Shown here: positions 26,777 through 35,624 of the stretch, in pieces
Numbering within the stretch: position 1 is the stretch's first letter
How the letters are laid out: each line of letters begins with the position of its first letter
Assembly: GCF_003258605.2 (NCBI RefSeq)
Contig: NZ_CP031264.1
Coordinates: 930,001-994,000 of the forward strand
DNA: 64,000 nt
Direction: 5' to 3'
Origin: Peterkaempfera bronchialis
GTDB taxonomy: Bacteria > Actinomycetota > Actinomycetes > Streptomycetales > Streptomycetaceae
Translations under genes and position numbers: made by a program
Notes under the pieces: model-generated
The model's database searches: none
Seen by the model: only the letters and a program-made list of their open reading frames with translations
What the model was told of the DNA's origin: nothing

Positions 26777-28826
26777 GCGGTGTCTCCTGTTTCGTCGTGG
26801 ACTGCCGGAGCCTCGTCGCCGAAGACCCAGAAGCGGATGCTCTCGGCCAGGACGACCAGCGCCAGGGCGGCGGCCAGGGCCGCCAGGGTGAGGTGCAGCG
26901 CGTGGGCTCCGGGGAGCCGGTCGCCGACGGGCCCGTGCGGGCTGCCGCCGTACGCCAGCGCGGCGGCCGTGGTGAGCAGCAGGACCCGGCCCTCGTGGCC
27001 GCCTGCCGCCCGGACCAGCCACCTCGGGGGCGCCCCGGTGCCGCCGCGGATGCGGTACACCGTGTCGTAGTGATGGTAGGCGACCGCCGCGACCAGCCCG
27101 AAGGCTGCGGGCAGCGCGGGGCCGGACAGCTGGGCGGCCAGGCCGAGGACGGCGAGGTACTCGGCGGCCCGGAAGACGGGGGGACCAGCCAGTCGAGGGG
27201 GCCGCGCAGCGGGCGGGCGACCGCCAGCGAGGAGGTGACCAGGTATCCGGCGGCTGCGGCGACGGCCCACCAGGTTCCGGCGCCGCCCAGCAGCACCCCG
27301 GCGAGCAGCAGGGCCGCGCCGGCGGCGGCGATCACCGGGGTGGCATAGGCGGGCAGCGGGCGGGCGACCGGCCGCAGCAGGCGGGCGCCGAGCTCGGCGA
27401 GCGGGCCGGAGTCGGCGAGTTCGGCGAGGGCGTCGGCGGCCCGGTCGGTGCGGACCCGCAGCCGGGTGATGGAGCGCAGCACCCGCCCGGCGGTGGTGTA
27501 GCAGGCGGCGAAGGCGCAGCCGATCAGCAGCACGGTGAAGGTGACGCGCGGCGTGGTGACGGCGGTGAGCAGCGCGATCAGCGCCCAGCGCTCGCCGATG
27601 GGCAGCACCACGATGCGGCGTGCCCACACCGTCCAGCCCACCCGGTCCAGCCGGTTGGAGAGCTGCGCGGTGGGGCTGGAGTTGCCGGCCGCGTCATGGT
27701 TGGCCTCGGTGAAGGCGAAGTCGACCACATGGCGGCAGGTCTGAAGGACCATCGCGCCCAGCGCCAGCGCCCACACGTCGTCGCCGCCGACGGCGGCGCC
27801 CACGGCGAGGCCCGCGTAGTAGGCGTACTCCTTGACCCGGTCGAAGGTGGCGTCCAGCCAGGCGCCCAGGGTGGAGTACCGCAGCGCGTAGCGGGCCAAC
27901 TGGCCGTCGGTGCAGTCCAGGACGAAGGAGGCGACCAGCAGCAGACCGGCCGCCGCAAAGCCGGGGCGGGTGCCGGTGGCGGCGCAGGCGGCGGCGATCA
28001 GGGCGACCAGCAGCGAACCGGTGGTGACCTGGTTGGGGGTCAGACCGCGTCGGGCGCACCAGCGGGCGATGTAGCGGGAGTAGGGGCTGACGCAGAAGGT
28101 GGTGAAGAAGCCGTCGCGCGCCTTCACCGCGCGCTTCAGCCGCACCGCCTCGTCGTCGACCGCGGCGACGGCCTGCGCGGCGTGGTGCCGGTCCAGGTCG
28201 TCGGCGGGGACGGCGGCGACCAGCTCGCCCAGTTCCGGGCGGTGCACCTCGGTGCCGCCCGCCTGGAGGGCGGCGGCGAGGGCGTCGGGCAGGACGGCGC
28301 CGGCGGTGCGGGCGGCCCGGTCGGCGGCGAGGCTGTCCACGGTGAGGGTGCGGCCCGGGTCGGCGGCGGTGGCGCCGCTGCTCGCGCTGTTGCTCGCGCT
28401 GGTGGCGGCCGCGCCGGGGTCGCTGCCCGGGTCGGCGCCGAGCGGCAGCGTACGGGTGGCGTCCTCAGCGCCGGCGGCGGCCGCGGCCAGCCGCTTGGCG
28501 GCGGCGGCGAGGGCGGCGCGGGCCTGCGGTCCGTCGGCGGTGAGCGCGCCGGGCACGGCGGCGGCCGGGAACCGGGGGTCGGTGAGGCCCAGCCGCAGGG
28601 CGTGGCGATGGCCGACGAAGCGGCGGTCCACCACGGCGACCCGCTCGCCGGCGGGTGCCTGGGCCAGCAGTCGGGCCAGCTCGGCGGGTCCGGTGGCGTC
28701 CAGGACGCGGCGGTAGCCGAGCGCGGCGAGGTCTGCGGGCAGCGCCCGCCGGGCCCCGCTCGGGTCACCGCCGCCGGGCGTGGCCGTGCCGCCCGGGTCA
28801 GGGCCGGTGAGGATGGCGGTCGACAG
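26773..28826 (-). pseudogene. DUF5941/CDP-alcohol phosphatidyltransferase protein, frameshifted
   Basis: First gene of the envelope operon. N-terminal about 220 residues are a soluble DUF5941-like region; then a CDP-alcohol transferase domain with the full signature DCTDGQLAR-x8-GAWLDATFD, and many membrane segments. Around residue 550 the frame breaks: after GPLDWLVPP the correct sequence (VFRAAEYLAVLGLAAQLSG) continues one frame over. One extra C in the six-base run at 27178-27183 (G on the plus strand) restores a protein of about 684 aa ending HDETGDTA. The start is unusual: no ATG/GTG/TTG follows the upstream stop before conserved sequence, and a CTG at 28826 has AGGGAG nine bases upstream. 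Possibly functional if the frameshift is a sequencing error. Confidence 0.78.
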
Positions 28827-29357
28827 CGGAATTCACTCCCTGGAAGGTGCGGGGCAGCGGCCTGCCCGGAAGTCGCAGGCAGGGCGGGGGCCGGTGCACG
28901 GCCCCGGTGAAGGGTGCGTCGGCAGAGGCTATCGGATGACGTCCGGGGAAACTGCGGGGGAGCCCTCCCGGTCCGAACGGTGCCGACCCACCCGGCGTCG
29001 ATCATCTTCGCCGACCCGGGGCCTGCGGACAAACCACGGCCCCGCCCCACGGCGGCCGGTGCCCACCGGCTGCGGACCCGGGGCCGGGACGGCGGCGCGC
29101 GGCCGACGGTGCGCAGCCGCCCGGCCGATGGTGCGGGCCCGCCCAGCCGATGGTGCGGGCCCGTACCGACCGGCGCGATTGCGTGCGTCGGGCGGATCAG
29201 CCCTGCCCCGTACGGCAGACTGGGGCACCGGCGTCACATCCGTACCCCGCCCCTGGCCGGGCGGCGGACGGGACGCCCAACCGACCGCCGGACCGGGCTG
29301 GTGGGCCCGGGCAGACGGCCCGGGCGGCTGCCCGGTCCCCGCGCCGAAAGGGGCCAC
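28827..29357. other. Divergent intergenic region, 530 bp
   Basis: Lies between the envelope operon and idi and should contain both promoters. Contains an 18-bp direct repeat GCCGATGGTGCGGGCCCG at 29124-29141 and 29146-29163 (period 22). I see no gene. Confidence 0.5.
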
Positions 29358-29960
29358 ATGCCGACCAGCGGAACGACGAGCCCAGCGACCGTCAACGGCG
29401 CTCCGGGCGACGCCCTCCCGGCGCCGGAGATCCTGCTTGAGCTCGTCGACGACGAGGGACGCACCATCGGGACCGCGGAGAAGCTCTCCGCCCACCAGGA
29501 GCCCGGCCGGCTGCACCGGGCGTTCTCGGTCTTCCTGTTCGACCCGGAGGGGCGGCTGCTGCTCCAGCGCCGGGCCCTCGGCAAGTACCACTCCCCCGGT
29601 GTCTGGTCCAACACCTGCTGCGGCCACCCGTACCCCGACGAGCAGCCGTTTGTGGCGGCCGCGCGCCGCACCTCCGAGGAGCTCGGAGCGGCCCCGGCGC
29701 TGCTGCGGGAGGCCGGGACGGTGCGCTACGACCTGCCGGACGCCGCCTCCGGGCTGATCGAGCGGGAGTGGAACCACCTCTTCGTGGGGCTGGTCAACGC
29801 CCCGCTGCGGCCGGACCCGGAGGAGGTGGCGGACGCCGTCTTCGTCACCCCGCAGGAGCTGGCGGCGCTCCGCGCCGAGCGGCCGTTCTCGGTCTGGTTC
29901 GAGACCGTGTTCCAGGCGGCGCTGCCGGCGATCCGGGAGGCCACCGGCGTCGCGTGGTAG
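29358..29960 (+). CDS. idi: Isopentenyl-diphosphate delta-isomerase, type I
   Basis: Nudix-fold isomerase interconverting IPP and DMAPP, 200 aa. Family marks are the active-site Cys in NTCCGHPYPDE, the Nudix-like AARRTSEELG, and EREWNHLFVG with the catalytic Glu. ATG 29358 follows GAAAGGGG. Supports the MEP-pathway genes dxs and ispG in the hopanoid operon nearby; this idi-hopanoid proximity is familiar from streptomycetes. Confidence 0.94.
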   Translation: MPTSGTTSPATVNGAPGDALPAPEILLELVDDEGRTIGTAEKLSAHQEPGRLHRAFSVFLFDPEGRLLLQRRALGKYHSPGVWSNTCCGHPYPDEQPFVAAARRTSEELGAAPALLREAGTVRYDLPDAASGLIEREWNHLFVGLVNAPLRPDPEEVADAVFVTPQELAALRAERPFSVWFETVFQAALPAIREATGVAW

Positions 29961-29996
29961 CCCCGTCGGCCGCCCCGGGCCGGGCCTCCCGGGCCC

Positions 29997-30042
29997 GGGG
30001 CTCGCGGGCTCCCGGGCTCGGGGCTCGCGGGCTTCCGGGCTT
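29997..30042. repeat. Two 23-bp tandem units GGGGCTCGCGGGCT(C/T)CCGGGCT(C/T)
   Basis: Direct tandem duplication between the convergent idi and ATPase genes, preceded by CCCGGGCC-type palindromes. May act as a GC-rich termination zone; no T-run. Confidence 0.6.
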
Positions 30043-30049
30043 GGGGCGG

Positions 30050-30556
30050 CTAGCGCGGGGGGACGGCGTACGCGGCGGGGCGGGGGGCCGGGAGCGGCAG
30101 CGACGCCCAGACCGCCTTGCCGCCGCTGACCGTACGGTGGACGTCGCAGGCGCCGCCGACCTCCTGGGTGATCGCCTTCACCAGCAGCAGGCCGCGACCG
30201 CCGGTGCGCCCGTGGTCGTTCTGCAGCGCCGTGGGCCGGTACGGGTGGCTGTCCTCGACGGAGACCCGCACCCAGCCCCCGCCGATCACCACCTCCACCA
30301 CGATCTGCGGGGAGAGCACGGCGGCGTGCTGCACGGCGTTGGTGACCAGCTCGGAGACGATCAGCAGCAGCCCCTGGAGCAGGTCCTCGTACGGCGGCTG
30401 CCCGGCCAGGCCCTGGGCCGCGAGCAGGTCGCGCACCGCGTGCCGTGCCTGCGGCACCGAGGACTCCCGGGAGGGGGCGGCCAACCGCCAGACCCCTTCG
30501 ACCGGGCCCGCCCCAGCGCCCCGGGGGGCAGCGGGTACGCCCCCGCCGATCTGCAT
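30050..30556 (-). CDS. HATPase_c anti-sigma/regulatory ATP-binding protein, 168 aa
   Basis: GHKL-fold ATP-binding protein of the SpoIIAB/RsbW-like group, which bind sigma factors or anti-sigma antagonists in streptomycetes. N box is SELVTNAVQHA, G1 VSVEDSHP and G2 GGRGLLLVKAI. It has no kinase phospho-acceptor domain. Start ATG 30556. Not part of an obvious operon; partner unknown. Confidence 0.82.
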   Translation of the reverse strand: MQIGGGVPAAPRGAGAGPVEGVWRLAAPSRESSVPQARHAVRDLLAAQGLAGQPPYEDLLQGLLLIVSELVTNAVQHAAVLSPQIVVEVVIGGGWVRVSVEDSHPYRPTALQNDHGRTGGRGLLLVKAITQEVGGACDVHRTVSGGKAVWASLPLPAPRPAAYAVPPR

Positions 30557-30760
30557 CACGTCAAGCCGCCCTTCGTGCCGCGGATGGCGCACCCGGAGCC
30601 GGCGGCCTTGTTTTCCGAGGCTAGAGGGCGGGCCGGAGCGGCGGGCGGGCGATCGGAACTCCATGCATCGTGGCTGCTTGCGACCGGGATCCATCGGTAT
30701 GGAGCTCTATGGGTTCGATTTCCGATCAGGCACCATAAGGATCCGGTCATACCGGTGCGG

Positions 30761-31570
30761 TCACATGCCCATCGGCGGCGGAGAGGGGCGGTCGGACCGC
30801 TGCCCGGGCTGCGCCCCGGCGGTGCCGCCCGCCCGGACCTCGGCCTCCCGGGCCCGGGCGCCCTTGATCCGCGCATTGCGGGCGTCGTCCCGCCCGGCGA
30901 GGTACGAGTCGGCCTCGCCCCTGCGGCGCTCCTCGTCCACCATGCCGATCACCCGCCGGCCGCCGAGGCCGGTACTGATCAGGCTGAGCCCGTCGAAGAG
31001 CAGCGCCAGCGAGAAGAACAGCCCCAGCGTGTACAGCGAACTGCTCGGCCACTGGGCCAGCACCAGCGCACCCAGCAGCAGATCCAGCACCCCCAGGAAG
31101 ACCGTCCAGCCCAGCTGGGGCCCGCGCACCGCCAGGCCGCCGACCACCCGGAAGGTACCCGCGCTCAGGAAGAGCAGGGCTGCGAAGAGCGTGAGGCCCA
31201 GCGCCGCTGTCTTCGGATGGAGCACCATCACCAGGCCGGCCGCCAGGTTGACCGCCGCCACGGCGGCGCCCAGCCAGAAGAAGTTGTCCCTGCGCGAGTG
31301 CACCGCGTGCACCAGGCCCACCGTGCCGCCGGTCAGCAGCAGGCAACCGAAGAGCAGCACGCTGGTCAGCGTGGCGATCCCGGTGTAGAGCAGCCCCATG
31401 ATCCCGGCCAGCACCAGCACGGCCCCGAGGAAGACCAGCACCCCGAAGCTCCGGTGCAACCGCGCCTCCGGGGCCACCCGGTCCTTGTCCCGCCTTCTCC
31501 TCACAGCGACCTCCACGGCCTGATGGGCGACCTGTCCGAACTGGTGCACCCATACCCGGAAAGAGATCAT
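30761..31570 (-). CDS. DUF308/HdeD-like membrane protein, 269 aa
   Basis: Paired hydrophobic hairpins of the HdeD/DUF308 type: LVFLGAVLVLAGIMGL, SVLLFGCLLLTGGTVGLVHA, FFWLGAAVAAVNLAAGL, LTLFAALLFLSAG, VFLGVLDLLLGALVL and LGLFFSLALLFDGLSLI mark six membrane segments. N- and C-termini are charged. Role unknown (acid-stress proteins in enterobacteria share the fold). The gene ends 205 bp upstream of the ATPase start, same strand. Confidence 0.82.
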   Translation of the reverse strand: MISFRVWVHQFGQVAHQAVEVAVRRRRDKDRVAPEARLHRSFGVLVFLGAVLVLAGIMGLLYTGIATLTSVLLFGCLLLTGGTVGLVHAVHSRRDNFFWLGAAVAAVNLAAGLVMVLHPKTAALGLTLFAALLFLSAGTFRVVGGLAVRGPQLGWTVFLGVLDLLLGALVLAQWPSSSLYTLGLFFSLALLFDGLSLISTGLGGRRVIGMVDEERRRGEADSYLAGRDDARNARIKGARAREAEVRAGGTAGAQPGQRSDRPSPPPMGM

Positions 31571-31686
31571 CCATCCCGTTTCGCCCGGACCCCGGCCCTG
31601 GATACGCAGGTGAGGAGCACCGCCCGGGCCTGGTACTCTTTCCATGTCGCCACGGGGAACAGAACGGAAACCGCGGCACACACCCT

Positions 31687-31774
31687 GTCCGGGTGGCGGA
31701 ATGGCAGACGCGCTAGCTTGAGGTGCTAGTGCCCTTTATCGGGCGTGGGGGTTCAAGTCCCCCCTCGGACACCA
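31687..31774 (+). tRNA. tRNA-Leu (anticodon GAG), CCA encoded
   Basis: 88-nt type II tRNA with a long variable arm. Acceptor GTCCGGG pairs with CTCGGAC; D-loop TGGCAGA; anticodon stem CTAGC/GCTAG encloses loop TTGAGGT, giving anticodon GAG (CUC/CUU codons). The T arm GGGGGTTCAAGTCCCCC is standard and 3' ACCA is encoded. Confidence 0.95.
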
Positions 31775-31809
31775 ACCATTACCCCGCGAGGGAATGCTGA
31801 AGTGAGTAG

Positions 31810-31839
31810 CTGCGCGTCGAGGTGTTCCTCGACGCGCAG
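31810..31839 (+). terminator. Perfect 13-bp stem, TGTT loop, after tRNA-Leu
   Basis: CTGCGCGTCGAGG-TGTT-CCTCGACGCGCAG followed by TTGT, 36 bases after the tRNA. Strong rho-independent-like terminator; it also marks where decayed sequence begins. Confidence 0.75.
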
Positions 31840-31966
31840 TTGTCGCTTGCCAGGGTGGCTGGTCCCCTGGATACCGACTTCGCGGTAGACGGCAGCCGGA
31901 TGGCGCCGTCCGTGGCGGGACGGCACGGAGACGCGCCCGGGCTTTGGTCCTCTACGCCTTCACCTC

Positions 31967-32315
31967 GCATCCAGGCAGCGACGGCCGCAGGATCTCCGCC
32001 TGCGTCGAGGGCAGCCTGGTAGCCGACGAGCCTGGTGTCGCACTCCCGGAGTCCCTGCCGGGCCCGCTCCACCTCGGCCCCATTGTCCGTGTCGTCGGCC
32101 ATCGCCTCGATGGTGGCCTCCAGCCGATGAGAGGCGAAGCTGCGGGTCGGCCAGAAGTCGAGCGGAGGGATCACCTCGGCTTCACGGAGGAAGACGTTGC
32201 GGGGACGCTGGATCCGGTTGGCGAGTGCGTACTGCTCCGGGAAGCGGCAGCGGTAATACGGCCCGCCGTGGCTCAGCCGGCCCTGCATCGTGCGTGAGCA
32301 GAGGCCGCAGACCAT
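31967..32315 (-). pseudogene. Serine recombinase remnant (C-terminal zinc-ribbon part)
   Basis: Starts abruptly inside the recombinase zinc beta-ribbon: CGLCSRTMQGR, then PYYRCRFPEQYALANRIQRPRNVFLREAEV, which in shortened form is a signature of large serine integrases and IS607/phage-type recombinases of actinomycetes. The catalytic Ser domain is absent and the C-terminus dissolves after about 115 residues. Remnant of an integrated element beside the tRNA gene. Confidence 0.7.
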
Positions 32316-32339
32316 CGCTCAGTCCAGATCAGCGGGGGA

Positions 32340-33470
32340 CTTCACTTCGGGGAGAAGTCCCTACCTTGCCGAGCACGAGCCAGTCCCTCAGCGGCGTTGG
32401 CCTCGCCGATGTGGTCGCCGAAGGGTTGGAACAGGTCGAATGCTTGACGGTGGGCCTGCGCCGCCTACCGCTGGCGACGAGGGCGGCGCGCTCTGCTTCC
32501 ATCCATGCCAAGGCCTGGGTGCGCGAGACCAGGCGCAAAGAGGTCGGCAACGAGGCGGACGCGGGGGAAGGATGGCCGCCCGTGTCGTTGATGAGGGCGT
32601 CGGCGGCCTCGGCAGTGTGCTGGTAGTAGTCCAACAGCCGGTCCAGCGCGGCCGTGTTGTCGGCGTCGAGATCCTGCTCAGCCAAGGTGCGTGCGTAGTG
32701 GCGCAGGAGGTCGTGGGTCTGGAAACGGCCCCGGACGCGCTCCTCCAGCAGGTGCTCGCCATACAACTGCTCCAGGAGGCGGCCCGCCAGGCCCACAGGC
32801 AGATCCATCAAGGCCGCAGCGGCGTAGACGTCGATTTCGGTGCCAGGATGCAGTCCCAGACGACGGAAAAGGCACGCCTGGTGCTCAGTCAGGTCCCGGT
32901 AGGACATGGCGAACGCGGCTGCCACGGCATCCCCGGTACCCGCTGGGTCGGCCAAGCGGAGGGCGAAGTCCTCTGCCAGATCCTCGATCGACCAAGCCGG
33001 GCGATGGGCCAGGCGGGCCGGCCAGCAGGGCGATGGCCAGAGGCAGGCCCCCACAGGCCCGGGTGATCCAGGCGACCGCCTCCTCCGCATGTTCAGCCTC
33101 GGTGCGCCCGGACAGGAGCAGGAACAACGTGTCAGCGTCCCGGGGCGGGAGCGGGGCCAGGGCCAGCGGCTGTGGGGTGTTGCTGAGTTCCTCCAGACGT
33201 CGGCGGCTGGTGACCAGGACCAGGCAGCCCGGCTCCCCTGGCAGCAGCGGTTCCACTTGGGTGTGGTCGGCCGCGTCGTCCAACACCATCAGCACGCGTT
33301 TGCCGACCAGGTTCGGGGTGAAGCCGACCACCTTGAGTAGCCCGCCCAGGACATCGCCTGGGTCGGCGGCCCGTGCGCCAGGAGTGTGGGCCTGCAGGGC
33401 GAGATGCGATCTTCTTCCGGTCCCGGCAGCCCGGATCGAACGCCGACAAGCCGTCGCCAGGCTTATCAAC
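32340..33470 (-). pseudogene. AfsR/SARP-type NB-ARC-TPR regulator remnant with several frameshifts
   Basis: Pieces of an NB-ARC regulator lie in three frames. The first (33.47-33.02 kb) has kinase-2 and RNBS-B motifs, KRVLMVLDDAADH and LVLVTSRRRLEEL, and CGGLPLAIALLAG. One extra base near 33,015 shifts the winged-helix part (RLAHRPAWSIEDLAEDFALRLADP, HDLLRHYARTLAEQ) into a second frame. TPR-like sequence (AQAHRQAFDLFQPFGDHIGEANAAEGLARA) lies in a third frame near 32.35-32.44 kb. The P-loop and any DNA-binding domain are missing. Clearly dead. Confidence 0.75.
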
Positions 33471-33595
33471 GAGTATCACCGCACAAGCCGACCATCCGGC
33501 AAACCCGCAGCTCGTACCTGGTGAAGCCGTTTGGTGCGCTACGGGGCGAGGCGGGCACACCCTCCGGCGCCCAAGCCGCGGTCAGGTGCCCGCAG

Positions 33596-33706
33596 TCACA
33601 GCGGACCGTGTGCCCGAGCCCGGAGCTGCTCGTTCTCCGCCTCCAGCCGCGCGACCTGCTCAGCCAGCGCCGCGTTCAGCTCACGCAGCAGCCCCACCAG
33701 CGGCAC
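33596..33706 (-). CDS. Possible 36-aa coiled-coil peptide or transposase fragment
   Basis: GTG start with AGGAGG six bases upstream opens a short frame with a heptad-like pattern (LLRELNAALAEQVARLEAE, then NEQLRARA). It may be an isolated N-terminal piece of a transposase leader or of a small coiled-coil protein, lying in the decayed region. Low confidence that it is a functional gene. Confidence 0.3.
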   Translation of the reverse strand: MPLVGLLRELNAALAEQVARLEAENEQLRARAHGPL

Positions 33707-33832
33707 CCGCCCCTCCTGAATGCTCGTGGTGTCGCCAGTCCGTCCCGAAGAAAAGGGCCGCGAGCATCGGCAGACCGTACCGGCCCGCCCTGAAGTCACG
33801 CCGGCTCGGGTCGATGGGTGGCCACTGCACGG

Positions 33833-34135
33833 TCAGACCTCCGTAGACGGCTTCTGCGGGATATGCCAGCGGTCACCGATCGCCCGTAGCCGGTCGTACT
33901 GCTCTTTTCCGATCGGCACGGAGTAGGCATTCGCGGCCCGCAGGAACATGCGGAATCCGAGGTCGGCGTCAGCCTGATGTACAACCTGCCGCAGCGCCGG
34001 AACGATCCCCGGCACCGCCACGGCACGTTCCAATGCGGATGCGGCCCGGTCGATCTCCGCCGTCACGGTCTCGCGGAGCTCCTCCTCGGCGACCACCGGC
34101 CGCACCTCATCCAGAAGTTTCACAGGTACTCGCAC
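33833..34135 (-). CDS. Hypothetical protein, about 100 aa, in decayed region
   Basis: Frame with native-looking composition (VKLLDEVRPVVAEEELRET, ALRQVVHQADADLGFRMFL, EQYDRLRAIGDRWHIP). GTG starts at 34135 and 34123 are both possible; no clear ribosome site. No domain recognised. Could be a surviving small gene of the former mobile element. Confidence 0.4.
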   Translation of the reverse strand: MRVPVKLLDEVRPVVAEEELRETVTAEIDRAASALERAVAVPGIVPALRQVVHQADADLGFRMFLRAANAYSVPIGKEQYDRLRAIGDRWHIPQKPSTEV

Positions 34136-34753
34136 TCGCCGAGGCGGCCGCGGAGGACGACGATGTTCAGCTTGGCAAGGACGCACGTCTACTGCTGAAC
34201 TCTCCGCTTACGGACACGGTGATTCAGGCCGTCTGGTTGGCAGCTGCACGACGACGCTTCGACCCGGTGGAAGAGGGTGCGGACATGCGTCTGTGGTTGC
34301 GCGGCATCTTGGAAATTTGCCCGTCTCGGACGTGTACCTCACATGTGGGCGTCACCCTTGAGATCCCAGATCAGCTGGACCGCCTACGCCGAACCCGACC
34401 GCCTCCTGGCACGGCACCCGGAGGACTACCGGCTGGGCCAGACCTGGTGTCACCGGTGAAGGGCGTACTGCGCGGCTACCGGGACCTGGACGGCCGCCGG
34501 CGGTCTCGCTCGAACGGCACGCCCACGAGGTGGACAAGGTACTCCTGCGCGACCTTGGCACGCTGCGTCGGCTGAACGGACTGAACCGAATTCGGCAATG
34601 CGCACGCGACGCGCGGCGGCGAAGACGCCCCGGTTCTCGCAGTTTGAGATTCTGGCAGTTGGGCTCGACCGGGCGTCACGTCCCATGATTGGGTGGTCCG
34701 GGTCACATCTCTCATTCGCGCAATTCCTGACTATTGGATTGTTGGGATCACTC
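34136..34753. other. Decayed sequence before the biosynthetic cluster
   Basis: Contains scraps of coding-like sequence on the plus strand (for example VSLERHAHEVDKVLLRDLG near 34.5 kb) with no intact gene, then a more AT-rich stretch (34.69-34.75 kb) that likely holds the promoter of the SDR gene. Confidence 0.45.
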
Positions 34754-35527
34754 ATGGACCTGGGACTTTCGGGGCGCACAGCGCTCGTGTGCTCGTCCAC
34801 CGGCGGGCTGGGGGAGGCAATCGCCCGGGCGCTGGCCACGGAGGGGGCCAGGACCGTGGTCTGCGGACGGCGCGGGGAACGCGCCGGGCAGATCGCCGCC
34901 CAGCTGCCCACTGCCGTGGGTGTCGAGGTGGACCTGCTGGCCGAGGACGGGCCGGCCCGGTTGCTGGAAGCGACGGTCGCGGCCTTCGGTCCCCCTGACG
35001 TGCTCGTTCTCAACGGGCCCGGGCCCAAGCCAGGTCCGGCGAGCAGCCTTGATCTGGCCGAGGTGGATGCCGCGCTGGACGCCACGCTGCGCCAGCAGTT
35101 GCGCCTGGTCGCGCTGGCACTGCCGGCCATGCGGGAACGGGGCTGGGGCCGCATCCTCGCGGTCGGGTCCAGCGGGGTCGCCGCTCCGATCCCCAACCTG
35201 GCGCTCTCCAACCTGGGCCGCGCGGCGCTGGCCGGCTACCTCAAGACCCTGGCCGCCGAGGTCGCCGCGGACGGGGTGACGGTGAACCTCCTGCTGCCCG
35301 GACGGATCGAGACCGAGCGCACCGCGGCGGTCGATGCCGCCAACGCCGAGCGCACCGGCCGCAGCCTCACCGAGGTACGGGATGCCTCGATCAAGGACAT
35401 TCCCGCAGGTCGCTACGGTCGACCTGCGGAGTTCGCCGCAGTCGCCTCCTTCCTGTGCAGCACGCACGCCTCCTATGTGACCGGCACCGCGATGCGCTGT
35501 GACGGCGGCTATCTCCGCAGCCTGTGA
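34754..35527 (+). CDS. SDR-family protein lacking the usual YxxxK, 257 aa
   Basis: Rossmann-fold protein of the FabG-like SDR family: cofactor region CSSTGGLGEAIARALA and the terminal YVTGTAMRCDGGY are standard. At the active site, where YxxxK is expected, it reads LALSNLGRAALAG after VGSSGVAAP, so Ser remains but Tyr and Lys are replaced (LSN..R subgroup). The reaction is therefore uncertain. First intact gene after the decayed region; could belong to the cluster or to the adjacent AraC regulator. Confidence 0.75.
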   Translation: MDLGLSGRTALVCSSTGGLGEAIARALATEGARTVVCGRRGERAGQIAAQLPTAVGVEVDLLAEDGPARLLEATVAAFGPPDVLVLNGPGPKPGPASSLDLAEVDAALDATLRQQLRLVALALPAMRERGWGRILAVGSSGVAAPIPNLALSNLGRAALAGYLKTLAAEVAADGVTVNLLLPGRIETERTAAVDAANAERTGRSLTEVRDASIKDIPAGRYGRPAEFAAVASFLCSTHASYVTGTAMRCDGGYLRSL

Positions 35528-35593
35528 CGCGGACGCCCGGGGCGCGGACTTCCCGGGCGCTCCCGCCGATCACTCAGCGTAAATCTCTGCTAC

Positions 35594-35605
35594 GCGGAAT
35601 TCCGC
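35594..35605. promoter_or_regulatory. Perfect palindrome GCGGAATTCCGC before the AraC-family gene
   Basis: Twelve-base perfect palindrome 20 bp upstream of the regulator's ATG, next to a -10-like TAAGAT at about 35613. Candidate autoregulatory operator. Confidence 0.4.
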
Positions 35606-35624
35606 ATTCCTGATAAGATCAATC

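Noticed and set aside
24972-28634. A 1220-codon open frame apparently fusing the DUF5941 protein to the AraM-like dehydrogenase
   Set aside because: After the frameshift at 27.18 kb the frame runs through the nucleotidyltransferase gene in the wrong phase. Separate genes with proper starts explain all domains.
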